DNA of 64,000 nucleotides from PALSA-610 sp038213435 (GCA_038213435.1 JBBQTI010000003.1:1-64000), one strand, 5' to 3'. Positions 8,568 through 16,769 are shown, counted from the stretch's first letter. The notes: a model not told the origin generated them from the letters alone. A program made the numbers and translations.

Positions 8568-8964
8568 AGCACCGCCGCTTCACTGAGGCGCCGGCTTGAG
8601 CCGCCGAGGGTCCCGTAGCCGATCCGGCGCCCGAGTCGTGCGACGACGGTCAGCGCGTACCGGCACGCGGTATGACTCGGCGCCTACCGGTTGTCGCCCG
8701 ACCATGTCACCGAGCTCCTCGACATCGGGCTTGTCCTGCAGGCCCGGGACGGCTACCGCTTCCGAAATTCGCGTTCTTAGGTCGAGTCGTTCGCACACAG
8801 AGCAGTTGCTCACGGTTCATGGGTCGATCGCGATTCGATCGCGCGAGCCGCCCCGTTTCGGGCTCGTCCGCTACAGCTAGCCGGACGTGTCAAGGTTCTG
8901 CAGGCCTACCTCATCGAGCGGCCGGTGATCGCCGTTCGCATGGTGGTGCGAGCCGGGTCCCGTC

Positions 8965-8970
8965 TAGGGT
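8965..8970 (+). promoter_or_regulatory. Leaderless -10 element of a hemolysin III gene
   Basis: TAGGGT is followed by six bases and the GTG start at 8977, with no Shine-Dalgarno. It has the same geometry as the other leaderless starts in this window and supports the choice of this GTG. Confidence 0.5.
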
Positions 8971-8976
8971 GCTTCG

Positions 8977-9621
8977 GTGGTTCCGTCGGTTGTGCCCAAG
9001 CCGCGTCTGCGGGGTCGGCTGCATCAACTGGCCTTTGTCGTCTCGATCCCGGCCGGGATTGTGCTCATCGGGCTCGCACGCAGCGCTGTCGATCGCGTCG
9101 GCGCGGCAGTCTTCGCGCTGAGTCTCACCGGCCTGTACGGCGTCAGCGCCGCCTATCACCGCGGGCACTGGTCGCCTCGTGCCGAGCGGCTCATGAAACA
9201 CCTCGATCACTCGATGATCTACGTGCTCATCGCCGGCTCGTACACGCCGATCACGCTGCTCACCCTCCAGCCGGCCTGGGGAATCACTCTCCTCGCCCTC
9301 GCGTGGACCGGCGCGACCATCGGTGTGCTCATCACCATCCTGCGCCTCGAACGATGGCACCGCATCGGCTTCGCGATGTACCTCGCACTCGGTTGGCTAC
9401 TCGTCGTCGCGACCCCGCAACTCGTGCACTCGCTCTCGGGAATGGAACTCGCACTCCTCGCCACGGGCGGGCTGCTCTACACCGTCGGCGCCATTGTGCT
9501 CGCCCGCAACCGGCCCGATCCGCGTCCCAACTTCTTCGGGTACCACGAACTATGGCACTCGTTCGTGGTCAGCGCCGGCGCATGCCACTACACCCTCGTG
9601 CTACTCCTCGTCCGAAGGTAA
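8977..9621 (+). CDS. Hemolysin III family (PAQR-like) membrane protein
   Basis: The product is 214 residues with seven hydrophobic segments. The three family motifs are present in order: SAAYHRGHWSPRAERLMKHLDHSMIYVLIAG near residues 52-85 (Ser, His and Asp of the putative metal site) and GYHELWHSFV near 185 (two His). In the PAQR/HlyIII superfamily these His and Asp form an intramembrane zinc site and ceramidase-like activity has been proposed for relatives; bacterial members are otherwise poorly understood. A second member is encoded at 51827-52486. It is monocistronic and leaderless. Confidence 0.85.
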   Translation: MVPSVVPKPRLRGRLHQLAFVVSIPAGIVLIGLARSAVDRVGAAVFALSLTGLYGVSAAYHRGHWSPRAERLMKHLDHSMIYVLIAGSYTPITLLTLQPAWGITLLALAWTGATIGVLITILRLERWHRIGFAMYLALGWLLVVATPQLVHSLSGMELALLATGGLLYTVGAIVLARNRPDPRPNFFGYHELWHSFVVSAGACHYTLVLLLVRR

Positions 9622-9687
9622 TCCCACCGCCGCCCGCGTATGAGGATGAGGCCACATGGTGTTCGGGCGGCGGCGGCTGCTGTGCCC

Positions 9688-11223
9688 TCAGGCCCGGTTT
9701 GCTCGCGTTGCGACGAGGTCGGCGGCTTCTTTCGCGGCTGGGTTCTTAGTGTTGCTGTCAGTGTTGCTGTGGCCTAGCCCCGCGGCAACGCGGTCGCCGA
9801 GGTGTGTGTCGACGCTGGTCCAATAGGCGATGACGCGAAGCTGGACTTCGTCAGAGACGTGATCGCTGGCGTGGCCGACGATGTTGGTCACGAGGTGGTC
9901 GCGATCGGCGGGGTTCATCACGTCGCGGTACAGGGTGTCCGGCTGGCCGAAGTCGTCGTCGTCGGCATGTTTTTCGTAGGCATACCGTCCGAGGTCGCCT
10001 GCCTCGACGGGCCAGCTCAGATCGGCTCCACGATTGATGTCGGCTTGTGGCCCTCCGTAGGAGTTGGGTGCGTAGACGGGCTGGGCGCCGGCGTGGTTGA
10101 AGGTCATGTGCGCGTCTTTGTTGTAGGAGTGCACGGCGACCTTGGGCGCGTTGATCGGCAACTGCTCGTAGTTGGGGCCGATGCGGTGTAAGTGCGTGTC
10201 GTGATAGGAGAAGATCCGCCCCATGAGCATCTTGTCCGGGCTGAGCCCGATGCCGGGCACGAGGTTGGCGGGAGAGAAGCTGGCCTGTTCGACTTCGGCG
10301 AAAAAGTTTGCCGGATTGCGATCCAAGATCATGCGACCCACCTGGATCGGCGGATAGTCAGCGTGCGGCCAGACCTTGGTGAGATCGAAAGGATTGAACC
10401 GGTACGTGGCGGCATCGGCGAACGGCATCACCTGCATTTCGAGACGCCACTCCGGCGCGGCGCCGTTCGCGATGGCGTCGCGCAGGTCGCGCCGATGGAA
10501 GTCCGGGTCCTCGGCCGTCATTGCTTTGGCTTCAGCATCGGTGAAGTTCTCGCGGCCCTGCACGGTCTTGAAGTGGTACTTGACCCAGAACCGTTCACCG
10601 CCAGCGTTCACGGTGGAGAAGGTGTGGCTGCTGTAGCCGTTCATGTGGCGCAGGGTGCGAGGCGTCCCCGCGTCGGACATCAAGATCGTCACCTGATGTG
10701 CGCTTTCTGGCGACAGGGTCCAGAAGTCCCACTGCATGTTGTTGTCGCGCATGCCCGTGTCCGGTAATCGTTTCTGGGAGTGGATGAAGTCCTGGAACTT
10801 CGTCGCGTCTCGGACGAAGAACACCGGCGTGTTGTTGCCGACCAGGTCGTAGTTGCCTTCATCGGTGTAGAACTTCAATGCGAAGCCCCGCGGGTCGCGG
10901 ACCGTGTCGGGGTAGCCCTGCTCACCTGCCACCGTCGAGAACCTGGCGAACATCGGTGTGCGTTTCCCAACGCTCGCGAGGAAGCTCGCTTTCGTGAACC
11001 AGGTCACGTCTTCGGTGACCTCGAAGAAACCGTGCGCACCAGTACCCTTGGCGTGGACCACCCGCTCCGGGACCCGCTCACGATTGAAGTGCTGCATTTT
11101 CTGCACGACATAGTGATCATGCAGCACCGTGGGACCGGCTGGCCCGACGGTCAGCGAATACTCGTCGCTGGGAGCAGGGACGCCAGAATCGTTCGTGGTT
11201 GTCGGCGGGTGCGCTTCGTTCAT
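9688..11223 (-). CDS. katA: Monofunctional heme catalase
   Basis: The product is 511 residues, the small-subunit size class. Catalytic His57 lies in VVHAKGTGAHG, the catalytic Asn in DLVGNNTPVFFVRD near 130, and the proximal heme Tyr in RIFSYHDTHLHRIGPNY near 340. It dismutates hydrogen peroxide in the cytoplasm. The ATG is chosen because GGAG sits 8 bases upstream; two upstream in-frame starts lack one. It is divergent from a PerR-like regulator, and a dyad operator lies between the two promoters, so peroxide-inducible expression is very likely. The C-terminal tail (TDSNTKNPAAKEAADLVATR) is ordinary for the family. The symbol is by family, not strict orthology. Confidence 0.93.
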   Translation of the reverse strand: MNEAHPPTTTNDSGVPAPSDEYSLTVGPAGPTVLHDHYVVQKMQHFNRERVPERVVHAKGTGAHGFFEVTEDVTWFTKASFLASVGKRTPMFARFSTVAGEQGYPDTVRDPRGFALKFYTDEGNYDLVGNNTPVFFVRDATKFQDFIHSQKRLPDTGMRDNNMQWDFWTLSPESAHQVTILMSDAGTPRTLRHMNGYSSHTFSTVNAGGERFWVKYHFKTVQGRENFTDAEAKAMTAEDPDFHRRDLRDAIANGAAPEWRLEMQVMPFADAATYRFNPFDLTKVWPHADYPPIQVGRMILDRNPANFFAEVEQASFSPANLVPGIGLSPDKMLMGRIFSYHDTHLHRIGPNYEQLPINAPKVAVHSYNKDAHMTFNHAGAQPVYAPNSYGGPQADINRGADLSWPVEAGDLGRYAYEKHADDDDFGQPDTLYRDVMNPADRDHLVTNIVGHASDHVSDEVQLRVIAYWTSVDTHLGDRVAAGLGHSNTDSNTKNPAAKEAADLVATRANRA

Positions 11224-11306
11224 CGGTCCGTCTCCGATCATCGGTCGCGCCGGTCCCTCTGGGGCGAGCATCGCGCTCGCTGGCCTCTCGGTGCGTGTGT
11301 CGCTAG

Positions 11307-11336
11307 AACCTAAGATTAGAACTCCTATAAAGTCAA
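11307..11336 (-). promoter_or_regulatory. Catalase promoter
   Basis: On the minus strand TTGACT (11336-11331) and TAGGTT (11312-11307) are separated by 18 bases. The left half of the operator dyad lies inside the spacer and touches the -10, so a bound repressor would block polymerase. Confidence 0.55.
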
Positions 11337-11351
11337 GCCAGATCTAATCTT
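11312..11351. promoter_or_regulatory. Fur/PerR-type dyad operator
   Basis: AAGATTAGA (11312-11320) and TCTAATCTT (11343-11351) form a perfect 9-bp inverted repeat with a 22-base centre, in an A+T-rich island that stands out from the high-GC surroundings. The left arm lies in the catalase promoter spacer; the right arm reaches the -35 of the regulator gene. The composition and position match operators of Fur-family peroxide sensors. Confidence 0.7.
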
Positions 11352-11377
11352 GGACGATGGCCAGTTTGCGGTATCTT
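11350..11377 (+). promoter_or_regulatory. Promoter of the PerR-like gene
   Basis: TTGGAC (11350-11355) and TATCTT (11372-11377) have a 16-base spacer. The -35 overlaps the right arm of the operator by two bases, which predicts autoregulation. The 5' leader would be about 25 bases with a GAGG Shine-Dalgarno before the GTG. Confidence 0.5.
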
Positions 11378-11409
11378 TAGGGCGACCGTCCAGGCGGGAA
11401 CGAGGATAA

Positions 11410-11859
11410 GTGACCGAGCTGGTTGAACGACTTCGAAACCGAGGATGGCGGCTAACCGCCCAGCGACGAGTCGTCGCCGAAGTGCTCGTCGGCGATCACG
11501 TGCATCTCACCGCCGAGGACATCCACGCCCGAGCCCAGCTCGCCCTCCCCGAGATCAGCTTGGCGACCGTATACAACACCCTCAACGAGATCGTGACCAT
11601 GGGCGAAGTGCTCCAAGTCGCCTCAAGCGACGGCCCCAAACGCTACGACCCGAACGTGCAGACACCCCACCAACACCTGCGCTGCGTCAACTGCGGTGAG
11701 CTGCGAGACGTCACCATCCCGGACGACCGCAACTTGAGTCTGCCCGACACGCAACGCCACGGCTTCCGGCTCCTTGGCGTCGATATCGTCTTCCGTGGCG
11801 TGTGCCCTGCCTGCGACCAACAGGTTCTGATATCTCCGCGCAAGACCCTGCACCCCTAG
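11410..11859 (+). CDS. perR: Fur-family peroxide sensor, PerR-like
   Basis: The product is 149 residues from a GTG. A winged-helix domain (residues 1-75, with LATVYNTLNEI as the recognition region) is followed by a dimerisation domain. Two CxxC pairs, C92/C95 and C132/C135, form the structural zinc site. The regulatory-site ligands read H32, D80, H87, H89 and D100; position 100 is Asp as in PerR rather than Glu as in Fur, which favours a peroxide sensor using metal-catalysed oxidation. It is divergent from the catalase with a shared operator. The symbol is assigned by these residues and context. Fur proper or a zinc regulator is less likely. Confidence 0.82.
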   Translation: MTELVERLRNRGWRLTAQRRVVAEVLVGDHVHLTAEDIHARAQLALPEISLATVYNTLNEIVTMGEVLQVASSDGPKRYDPNVQTPHQHLRCVNCGELRDVTIPDDRNLSLPDTQRHGFRLLGVDIVFRGVCPACDQQVLISPRKTLHP

Positions 11860-11871
11860 ATGTGCAACTGG

Positions 11872-12140
11872 TCACGCCGTCTGCTCGTTCCCGACTGCAT
11901 GCAGCGCACATCGAAAGATCGCGGGCCAGTCCCTACGGTTGGCGAGGGTGATCGCCGCGACCTCATCGAGCGCGTGCGGGTCGCCCAGCCCGTGAGCGAC
12001 AGCGAGCGCAGCCGCGCCAAGCCGCTCGCACAACCGTCGAGCGCTGCTGAAAGGCTCGCCTGTCGTCGCGATTTCAGACGTCGGGACGGCCTGGAGCGTC
12101 CCGGCATCAAGTATCTCCGCCCTCGTCGGGCGAACCCGGC
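11872..12140 (-). pseudogene. 3' fragment of an unidentified gene beside the IS remnant
   Basis: On the minus strand an open frame ends at TGA (11874-11872) and reads as ordinary protein: AEILDAGTLQAVPTSEIA near its start, then RRLCERLGAAALAVAHGLGD and a tail ending CALHAVGNEQTA. It has codon usage like its neighbours but no start; going upstream it runs into the right end of the transposase remnant within about 20 codons. I read it as the C-terminal 85 or so residues of a gene beheaded by the insertion or a later deletion. I do not recognise the family. It converges on the PerR-like gene. Confidence 0.5.
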
Positions 12141-12142
12141 AA

Positions 12143-12176
12143 GGGGGTCTGCCCCCACTCTGGTTGACCAGTGGGG
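12143..12176. repeat. Nested inverted repeats at the IS edge
   Basis: CCCCACT (12153-12159) pairs with AGTGGGG (12170-12176) around CTGGTTGACC, whose inner CTGGT/ACCAG also pairs. Immediately left, GGGGG (12143-12147) pairs with CCCCC (12152-12156). This could be the degenerate terminal inverted repeat of the insertion sequence or a terminator after the transposase, which stops at 12187. Confidence 0.45.
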
Positions 12177-12186
12177 TTGACAGTTT

Positions 12187-12969
12187 TTACGCCGCGTGCG
12201 CGGCGGTGGACAGGATCATCTCGTATTCGATGGGTGTGAGTCGACCGAGGCGTCGTTGACGGCGCCGACGGTGGTAGGTCCGTTCGATCCAGGTGATGAT
12301 CGCGAGCCGGAGCTGGTCGCGAGTCGACCATCGTTGCCGGTCGAGGACGTTCTTTTGGAGGAGCGAGAAGAACGATTCCATCGCGGCGTTGTCCGCGCAC
12401 GCGCCGACGCGACCCATTGACCCGCGGAGCTCGTGATCGCGCAACGTGCGGACGAAGGCGTGGGACCGAAATTGCGATCCCCGATCGGAATGAATGATCA
12501 ACGTGCCGCACGGTGAACGCCGCGCGATCGCGGACCGCAATGCGTTCACCGCGAGCTGGGCGGTCATCCGATCGGCCATCGCGTAGCCGACGATCCGGTT
12601 CGAGCACGCGTCCTTGATCGCGCACAGATAGAGCTTGCCCTCGGTGGTCGGGTGTTCGGTGATGTCGGTCAACCAGAGCTCGTCGAGGTCGCCCGCGATG
12701 AAGTCGCGTTCGATGAGATCGTCATGCGCCGGCGGTCCGACCTTGCGTCCGTAGCCTCGTTTCTTCGTGAACGCGGCCCAGATCCGCTCCTGCGAACACA
12801 ACCTGGCCACGCGGTTCTCGCCGGCGCGGATGCCGCGACGTTCAAGCTCGTCCGTGATGAACCGATATCCGAACCCCGGATCGTCGTGATGGATGTCGAT
12901 CGCCGCGTTGATCAGATGCGCGTCTGACCAGTCACGGTCGCTGACCGGCCTGGCGCAGGCACTGTTGCA
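12187..12969 (-). mobile_element. IS3-type OrfB transposase, 5'-truncated remnant
   Basis: The open frame of about 260 codons lacks a start of its own; it begins after an in-frame TAA (12972-12970) and reads RPVSDRDWSDAHLINAAIDI, an internal part of an IS3-family OrfB. The helix-turn-helix region GFGYRFITDELERRGIRAGE and the DDE integrase core are present: Asp in WLTDITEH, Asp in IIHSDRGSQFRS and Glu in ADNAAMESFFSLL. About 30-40 N-terminal residues and the whole OrfA are missing, so it cannot be produced by the usual frameshift and is probably dead. The left edge carries nested inverted repeats. No clear target-site duplication was found. Confidence 0.8.
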
Positions 12970-12972
12970 TTA

Positions 12973-13260
12973 CGGCGGCGCGGGACCTTCCGGGCTGCAG
13001 CGAGACGCTGGATGGGCGATTTGTACAGCGTGGATTAGACCCTGATGGTGCATTTGCCTACCCGGAGAGTCTGGCGGAGCGCCGACGTGGTGTCCCATTT
13101 GCGTCCAACGCAACAGTGCCCCCGCGACGCTCAGCTGCGAGCTCCGCCACCGACACGAACATATGTTCGATGATAGTCGAATAGTGCCTACAGAACAAGA
13201 GGAATTGCCCGTGCGGAGCAAAGAACGTGCACCGACCGCGACCTGATCGTCGACGAAGGC
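12973..13260. other. Accessory gap right of the IS remnant
   Basis: No gene is supported. The minus strand contains a 34-codon frame starting within the LexA-like palindrome (reading MFVSVAELAAERRGG) that I do not recognise. The region has lower apparent GC near 13150-13210 than its surroundings. It probably represents the other flank of the insertion or sequence lost from the interrupted gene. Confidence 0.35.
13156..13169. promoter_or_regulatory. LexA-type SOS box
   Basis: CGAACATATGTTCG is a perfect 14-bp palindrome and matches the Gram-positive/actinobacterial LexA operator form CGAAC-N4-GTTCG exactly. No recognised SOS gene lies next to it: the minus side holds only a 34-codon frame and the IS remnant, and the plus side the MerR gene 130 bp away. 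It may have belonged to a gene lost at this accessory junction. Confidence 0.5.
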
Positions 13261-13292
13261 TTGACCTTCAAGGCGACTTGAAGGCTTACGCT
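13261..13292 (+). promoter_or_regulatory. MerR-type promoter and operator, autoregulatory
   Basis: TTGACC (13261-13266) and TACGCT (13287-13292) are separated by 20 bases, longer than the usual 17, as in MerR-controlled promoters. Between and overlapping them lies a perfect 8-bp dyad, CCTTCAAG-GCGA-CTTGAAGG (13265-13284). The -10 ends seven bases before the ATG of the MerR gene, so its mRNA should be leaderless and the protein should control its own promoter by DNA twisting. Confidence 0.75.
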
Positions 13293-13299
13293 TCGGGAC

Positions 13300-14019
13300 A
13301 TGAGCTATCGGATCTCGGAGGTCGCAGAGCGCACGGGCTTCAGCCCCCCGACCCTTCGGTATTACGAGGAGATCGGCCTGGTTGCTCCGCCCGAGCGGAC
13401 CGAGAGCGGCTACCGGCGCTATGACGACGAGGCCATCGATCTCTTCCGCTTCATTGCACGTTCGAAACGGCTCGGCCTGTCCCTCGAAGAGATCGCGGGC
13501 CTCGTCGAACTGTGGGACGCCGAAGAGTGCGCGCCCGTCCAGGAACGCCTCCGCGATCTGCTCGACGCCAGACGGCGTGCCGCCGCCGAGCAGATCGTCG
13601 AACTCGAGAACTTCAGTCGCGAGCTCGCGCGCGTCGCCGACCGACTCGGCCTCCCCGCTTCGCCCGGCGCCTGCAACGACGCGTGCGCGTGTCTCACCGA
13701 GGACGACCCGTCAGGTCAGACGACCGCAATGCCCATGGCTTGCACCCTCGATGTCAGCGAGTTGCCCGGTCGCCTCGCGGAGTGGCGTCACCTCGCCGAG
13801 CACATCGTCGATCGAGCGGAAACCGACCAAGGCATACGCGTTCGCTTCGACCACAGCGCCTCCGCGGCCGACGTGGCCGACCTCGCAGCCAAAGAGCAGG
13901 GCTGCTGTTCCTTCTTCACCTTCACGATGCGTATCGCCGCCGACGGCACCACGCTCGACATAACCGCGCCCGCCGACGCACGAGAACTCGTCAAAACGTT
14001 GTTCGATCAGGGGCCCTGA
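13300..14019 (+). CDS. MerR-family metal-responsive regulator with a C-terminal extension
   Basis: The product is 239 residues. Residues 3-70 are a MerR winged helix (ISEVAERTGFSPPTLRYYEE), followed by the long dimer helix to about 117. Cys77 and a Cys cluster at 125, 129 and 131 (GACNDACACL) sit where thiophilic-metal ligands lie in MerR proteins. Residues 145-239 form an additional domain with a vicinal Cys pair (EQGCCSFFTF, 202-203) and a Cys at 148, which suggests metal or organometal capture fused to the sensor. The promoter shows autoregulation. No mercury reductase or metal ATPase is adjacent; the nearest partners are the small CxxC protein and the MMPL exporter on the opposite strand. 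Confidence 0.82.
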   Translation: MSYRISEVAERTGFSPPTLRYYEEIGLVAPPERTESGYRRYDDEAIDLFRFIARSKRLGLSLEEIAGLVELWDAEECAPVQERLRDLLDARRRAAAEQIVELENFSRELARVADRLGLPASPGACNDACACLTEDDPSGQTTAMPMACTLDVSELPGRLAEWRHLAEHIVDRAETDQGIRVRFDHSASAADVADLAAKEQGCCSFFTFTMRIAADGTTLDITAPADARELVKTLFDQGP

Positions 14020-14047
14020 CGAGCAACGCGGAATGGTGCAAAGAGGC

Positions 14048-14233
14048 TCAGCGCGCAGGACTGCCCGGACGCAATGCGGCCTCGCACTCGTGGATCACGT
14101 CCGCGCCGTAGTGCACACGCACCGCGCACAGTGTTCCATCGTCGTCGTGCGTCTCGTCGAGCGTGACGCTGCTGGACGATTCGATCTCGGTTCCGCAGAT
14201 CGGGCACGGGAACTTGTAAAGCATGGCGGTCAT
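14048..14233 (-). CDS. Small CPxCG-type protein, 61 residues
   Basis: The ATG has GAAGGGA about 5 bases upstream. The protein begins MTAMLYKFPCPICGTEIESS, a CPxCG knuckle, and has later single Cys residues (TLCAVRV, IHECEA) that might complete a zinc site. The C-terminal half alternates His and charged residues. It resembles small zinc-ribbon-like proteins of unknown role. It ends 28 bases from the convergent MerR gene and lies downstream of the MMPL exporter on the same strand, with a 221-bp gap. Confidence 0.6.
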   Translation of the reverse strand: MTAMLYKFPCPICGTEIESSSSVTLDETHDDDGTLCAVRVHYGADVIHECEAALRPGSPAR

Positions 14234-14454
14234 CGGGTTCCCTTCGTCTTCATATTGCGTCTCCGAGCGAGACGATCCCGACCGGCGTTCCGGCTTCGAC
14301 GACCGGAGGTCGCCGAATTGCGTTCTATCGCATTCGCTCGATGGCTCGCTCGACGAGATCGGACATCTCACCATGGACATCGCGGTCGCATCGCGGCTAT
14401 CGGCCACGAACCGTACGGCGGTATCGCGGTGCGTGGGTATCGTGTCGCGCCCGG

Positions 14455-16689
14455 TCAGCGCGGAGTGACGCGGCGTGCGTCGGTCTGTATGAGCTCGTCG
14501 AGCTCGGCGTCGATGGCGCCAGGGGTCTCGCCCTCGACGAGGAGTTTCGGCAGACGGCGAGCGAGCGGCGCCGGCAACCACCAGTTGGCGTCGCCGAGCA
14601 GCTCCATCGTCGCGGGGACCAACACCATACGCACGAGGGTCGCGTCGACGAAGATCGCGGTCGCCAGCCCGACGCCCATCATCTTCAGGAACACTTGGTC
14701 GGCGAGCACGAACGCGAGGAACACCGAGATCATGACTGCCGCCGCGGCAGTTATGACCCGCGCGGTGTGCGCGAGCCCGTCGGCGACCGCACTCGCGTTG
14801 TCGCCGGTGCGCGCGTACTCCTCTCTGATCCGCGAGAGCAGGAAGACCTCGTAGTCCATCGACAGCCCGAACAGGATCGCGAACATCATCATCGGGATGA
14901 AGCTCGGAATCGGTACCGGCTCGTGGATGCCGACGAGACCACCGGCCCAGCCGCCGCGCACCACTATCGCGACGACGCCGTAGGCGGCGCCGACCGACAG
15001 CAGGTTCATGATCGCGGCTTTGAGGGGCACGAGGATCGAGCGGAACACGACGAGCAGCAACAGGAACGACAGGAGGATCACGACCGCGATGAACGCGGCG
15101 AGACGGTCGACGATGTAGCGCGTCGCGTCGACGCTCATCGCCGTCGTGCCGCCGACGGACACCGAGACGCCCGTGCCGGCGGTCGCCCGGGGCAACACGT
15201 CGTGACGCAACCGCTTCACGAGATCCTGAGTGGCTTCGGCCTGCGGAGACGACTTCGGGTACGCGACGACGAGCGCGATCTTGTGGTCGGGGCTCGCGAC
15301 GGCCGGACCGACGAACGCGACGCCGGGGTCGGCGGCAACCTGGGCCGCGACCGGGGCGACCGCGGTCGCCGGGTCGCGGCCCTTGGCAGTCGCGACGAGC
15401 AGCAGCGGCCCGTTGAATCCGGGACCGAACCCGCGGCTGCGCAGGTCGTACGCCTGCCGGGTCGTGAACGCCTTCGGGTCGTTGCCGGCGTCGGGGAAGC
15501 CGAAGTGCATGTGGCGCGCGGGCGCGGCCAGTGCGAGCAACGCCAAGAGGCACACGATCGCCGCCGTCCAGGGGCGTCGCTGCACGACGCGGCTCCAGCG
15601 GTACGAGAGCGAACCGCGATCGCCGGAAGCCTTCCGATTCACGAAGGGCACCCGCAGCCGGTCGATCTTCGATCCGATGAAGCCGAGCATCGCAGGCAGC
15701 AACGTGACCGACGCCAGCATGACCACGAGCACCGCGAAGACCGCGCCGACCGCCAGGCCGCGCAAGAAGCCGAGGTTCATCACGAACAGGCCGAGCAGCG
15801 AGATGATCACGGTGCAGCCGGCAAAGATCACCGCGCGCCCCGACGTCGTGACCGCGGTGATGACCGCGGCTCTCGGCTCGAGCCCGTCGTGCAGCGCGGC
15901 GCGGTAACGGGTGACGATGAACAGCACGTAGTCGATCCCGACACCGATGCCGATCATCGCCGCAACCTGGGGTGCGAAGTCGGGAACCTCGAGCACTCTG
16001 GCCGCGAGCGTGACGAGGCTCAGGCCGATGCCGAGACCGACGATGGCGACGAGGATCGGCAGTCCCATCGCCAGCAGCGAACCGAAGCTCACGAGCAGGA
16101 TCAGCGCGGCAACCAAGAGGCCGAGGCCCTCCGAGCTGAACGACGTTTGCTCGGCGCCGGTGATGGCGAAGCCGGCCAACTCGACCTGCAGGTCGGGGCG
16201 ATCGAGCCGTTCGCCCAATGACAGGAGCCCCTTGGCATCGCTCGTCTTGTAGTCGGAGATGGTCTGGTCGAGCCGCACCGTGCCGTACGCGATCGTGCGC
16301 GCGGGTGCGATCTGTCGCGCGCCTTCGGCCGAGAACGGCGAGACCACCGCGCGCACGTGCGGCTGCTTCGCGAACTGGCCGAGGACGTCGGTTATCTCCG
16401 CGCGCACCGTCGGATCGTCGATCGTCTTTCCCTGCCGCGCCTGGAAGACGACATCGACGTCGTCGCCCGCTCGGGCCGAGAAGCTGCGCTGCAACAGGTC
16501 TTGCGCGTTCTGCGAGTCGGAGCCCGGTGTGGTGAACGTGAAGTGGTAGCTGCCGCCGAATGCGCCCGCACACGCGATGGTGCCGACCAACAGCGCGACC
16601 CACAGCAGCAGGACGCGGCGACGACGGCGGTACGACCAGTCGGCCAGGCGGGCGAGCACGGTCGGGCGGTCGGTGCTTCTCACGTCCAT
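14455..16689 (-). CDS. MMPL/RND-family transporter
   Basis: The product is 744 residues. Two repeats of one helix, a large periplasmic domain and a five-helix bundle are visible (helix 1 near RRVLLLWVALLVGTIACAGA). The proton-relay motifs are intact in both halves: GVGIDYVLFIVTRYR near 245 and FGLSMDYEVFLLSRIREEY near 590. MMPL proteins export lipids or other hydrophobic molecules with the proton gradient. I start at ATG with GAGGAG nine bases upstream. A second MMPL gene is at 27929. The substrate cannot be predicted; a regulator may be the MerR gene nearby, but that is only a neighbourhood argument. Confidence 0.9.
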   Translation of the reverse strand: MDVRSTDRPTVLARLADWSYRRRRRVLLLWVALLVGTIACAGAFGGSYHFTFTTPGSDSQNAQDLLQRSFSARAGDDVDVVFQARQGKTIDDPTVRAEITDVLGQFAKQPHVRAVVSPFSAEGARQIAPARTIAYGTVRLDQTISDYKTSDAKGLLSLGERLDRPDLQVELAGFAITGAEQTSFSSEGLGLLVAALILLVSFGSLLAMGLPILVAIVGLGIGLSLVTLAARVLEVPDFAPQVAAMIGIGVGIDYVLFIVTRYRAALHDGLEPRAAVITAVTTSGRAVIFAGCTVIISLLGLFVMNLGFLRGLAVGAVFAVLVVMLASVTLLPAMLGFIGSKIDRLRVPFVNRKASGDRGSLSYRWSRVVQRRPWTAAIVCLLALLALAAPARHMHFGFPDAGNDPKAFTTRQAYDLRSRGFGPGFNGPLLLVATAKGRDPATAVAPVAAQVAADPGVAFVGPAVASPDHKIALVVAYPKSSPQAEATQDLVKRLRHDVLPRATAGTGVSVSVGGTTAMSVDATRYIVDRLAAFIAVVILLSFLLLLVVFRSILVPLKAAIMNLLSVGAAYGVVAIVVRGGWAGGLVGIHEPVPIPSFIPMMMFAILFGLSMDYEVFLLSRIREEYARTGDNASAVADGLAHTARVITAAAAVMISVFLAFVLADQVFLKMMGVGLATAIFVDATLVRMVLVPATMELLGDANWWLPAPLARRLPKLLVEGETPGAIDAELDELIQTDARRVTPR

Positions 16690-16769
16690 GGCAGGAGACT
16701 CCTCATCGCGTGGTCGAGTGTCGCGGTTACGACCGCGAAGCGCCCCGGAACTCATCGATGACCGAGGGG

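Larger units (their letters stand above)
8265..8976. other. 712-bp gap, possibly decayed coding DNA
   Basis: No intact gene is supported. In the frame of the preceding gene an open stretch runs to about 8488 and encodes a hydrophobic segment followed by a Pro/Val-rich tail, but it has no usable start. Near 8685-8780 a short frame reads YRLSPDHVTELLDIGLV followed by QARDGYRFRNS and a stop, which looks like the end of a protein but is preceded by an in-frame TGA. I read the region as eroded coding sequence plus a hairpin and a promoter. Confidence 0.35.

Noticed and set aside
7582..14040. A shared 16-base string, CAACGCGGAATGGTGC, near 7583 and near 14027
   Set aside because: A single 16-base match is expected by chance in a 64-kb window and the flanks differ. 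No repeat family is implied.
14341..16221. A 626-codon open frame on the plus strand
   Set aside because: It is antisense to the MMPL transporter and is rich in Arg, Asp, His and Glu with no fold or motif. High-GC genes give such mirror frames. The same holds for the long frames opposite the other MMPL gene, the cyclase-ATPase gene and the amidase.
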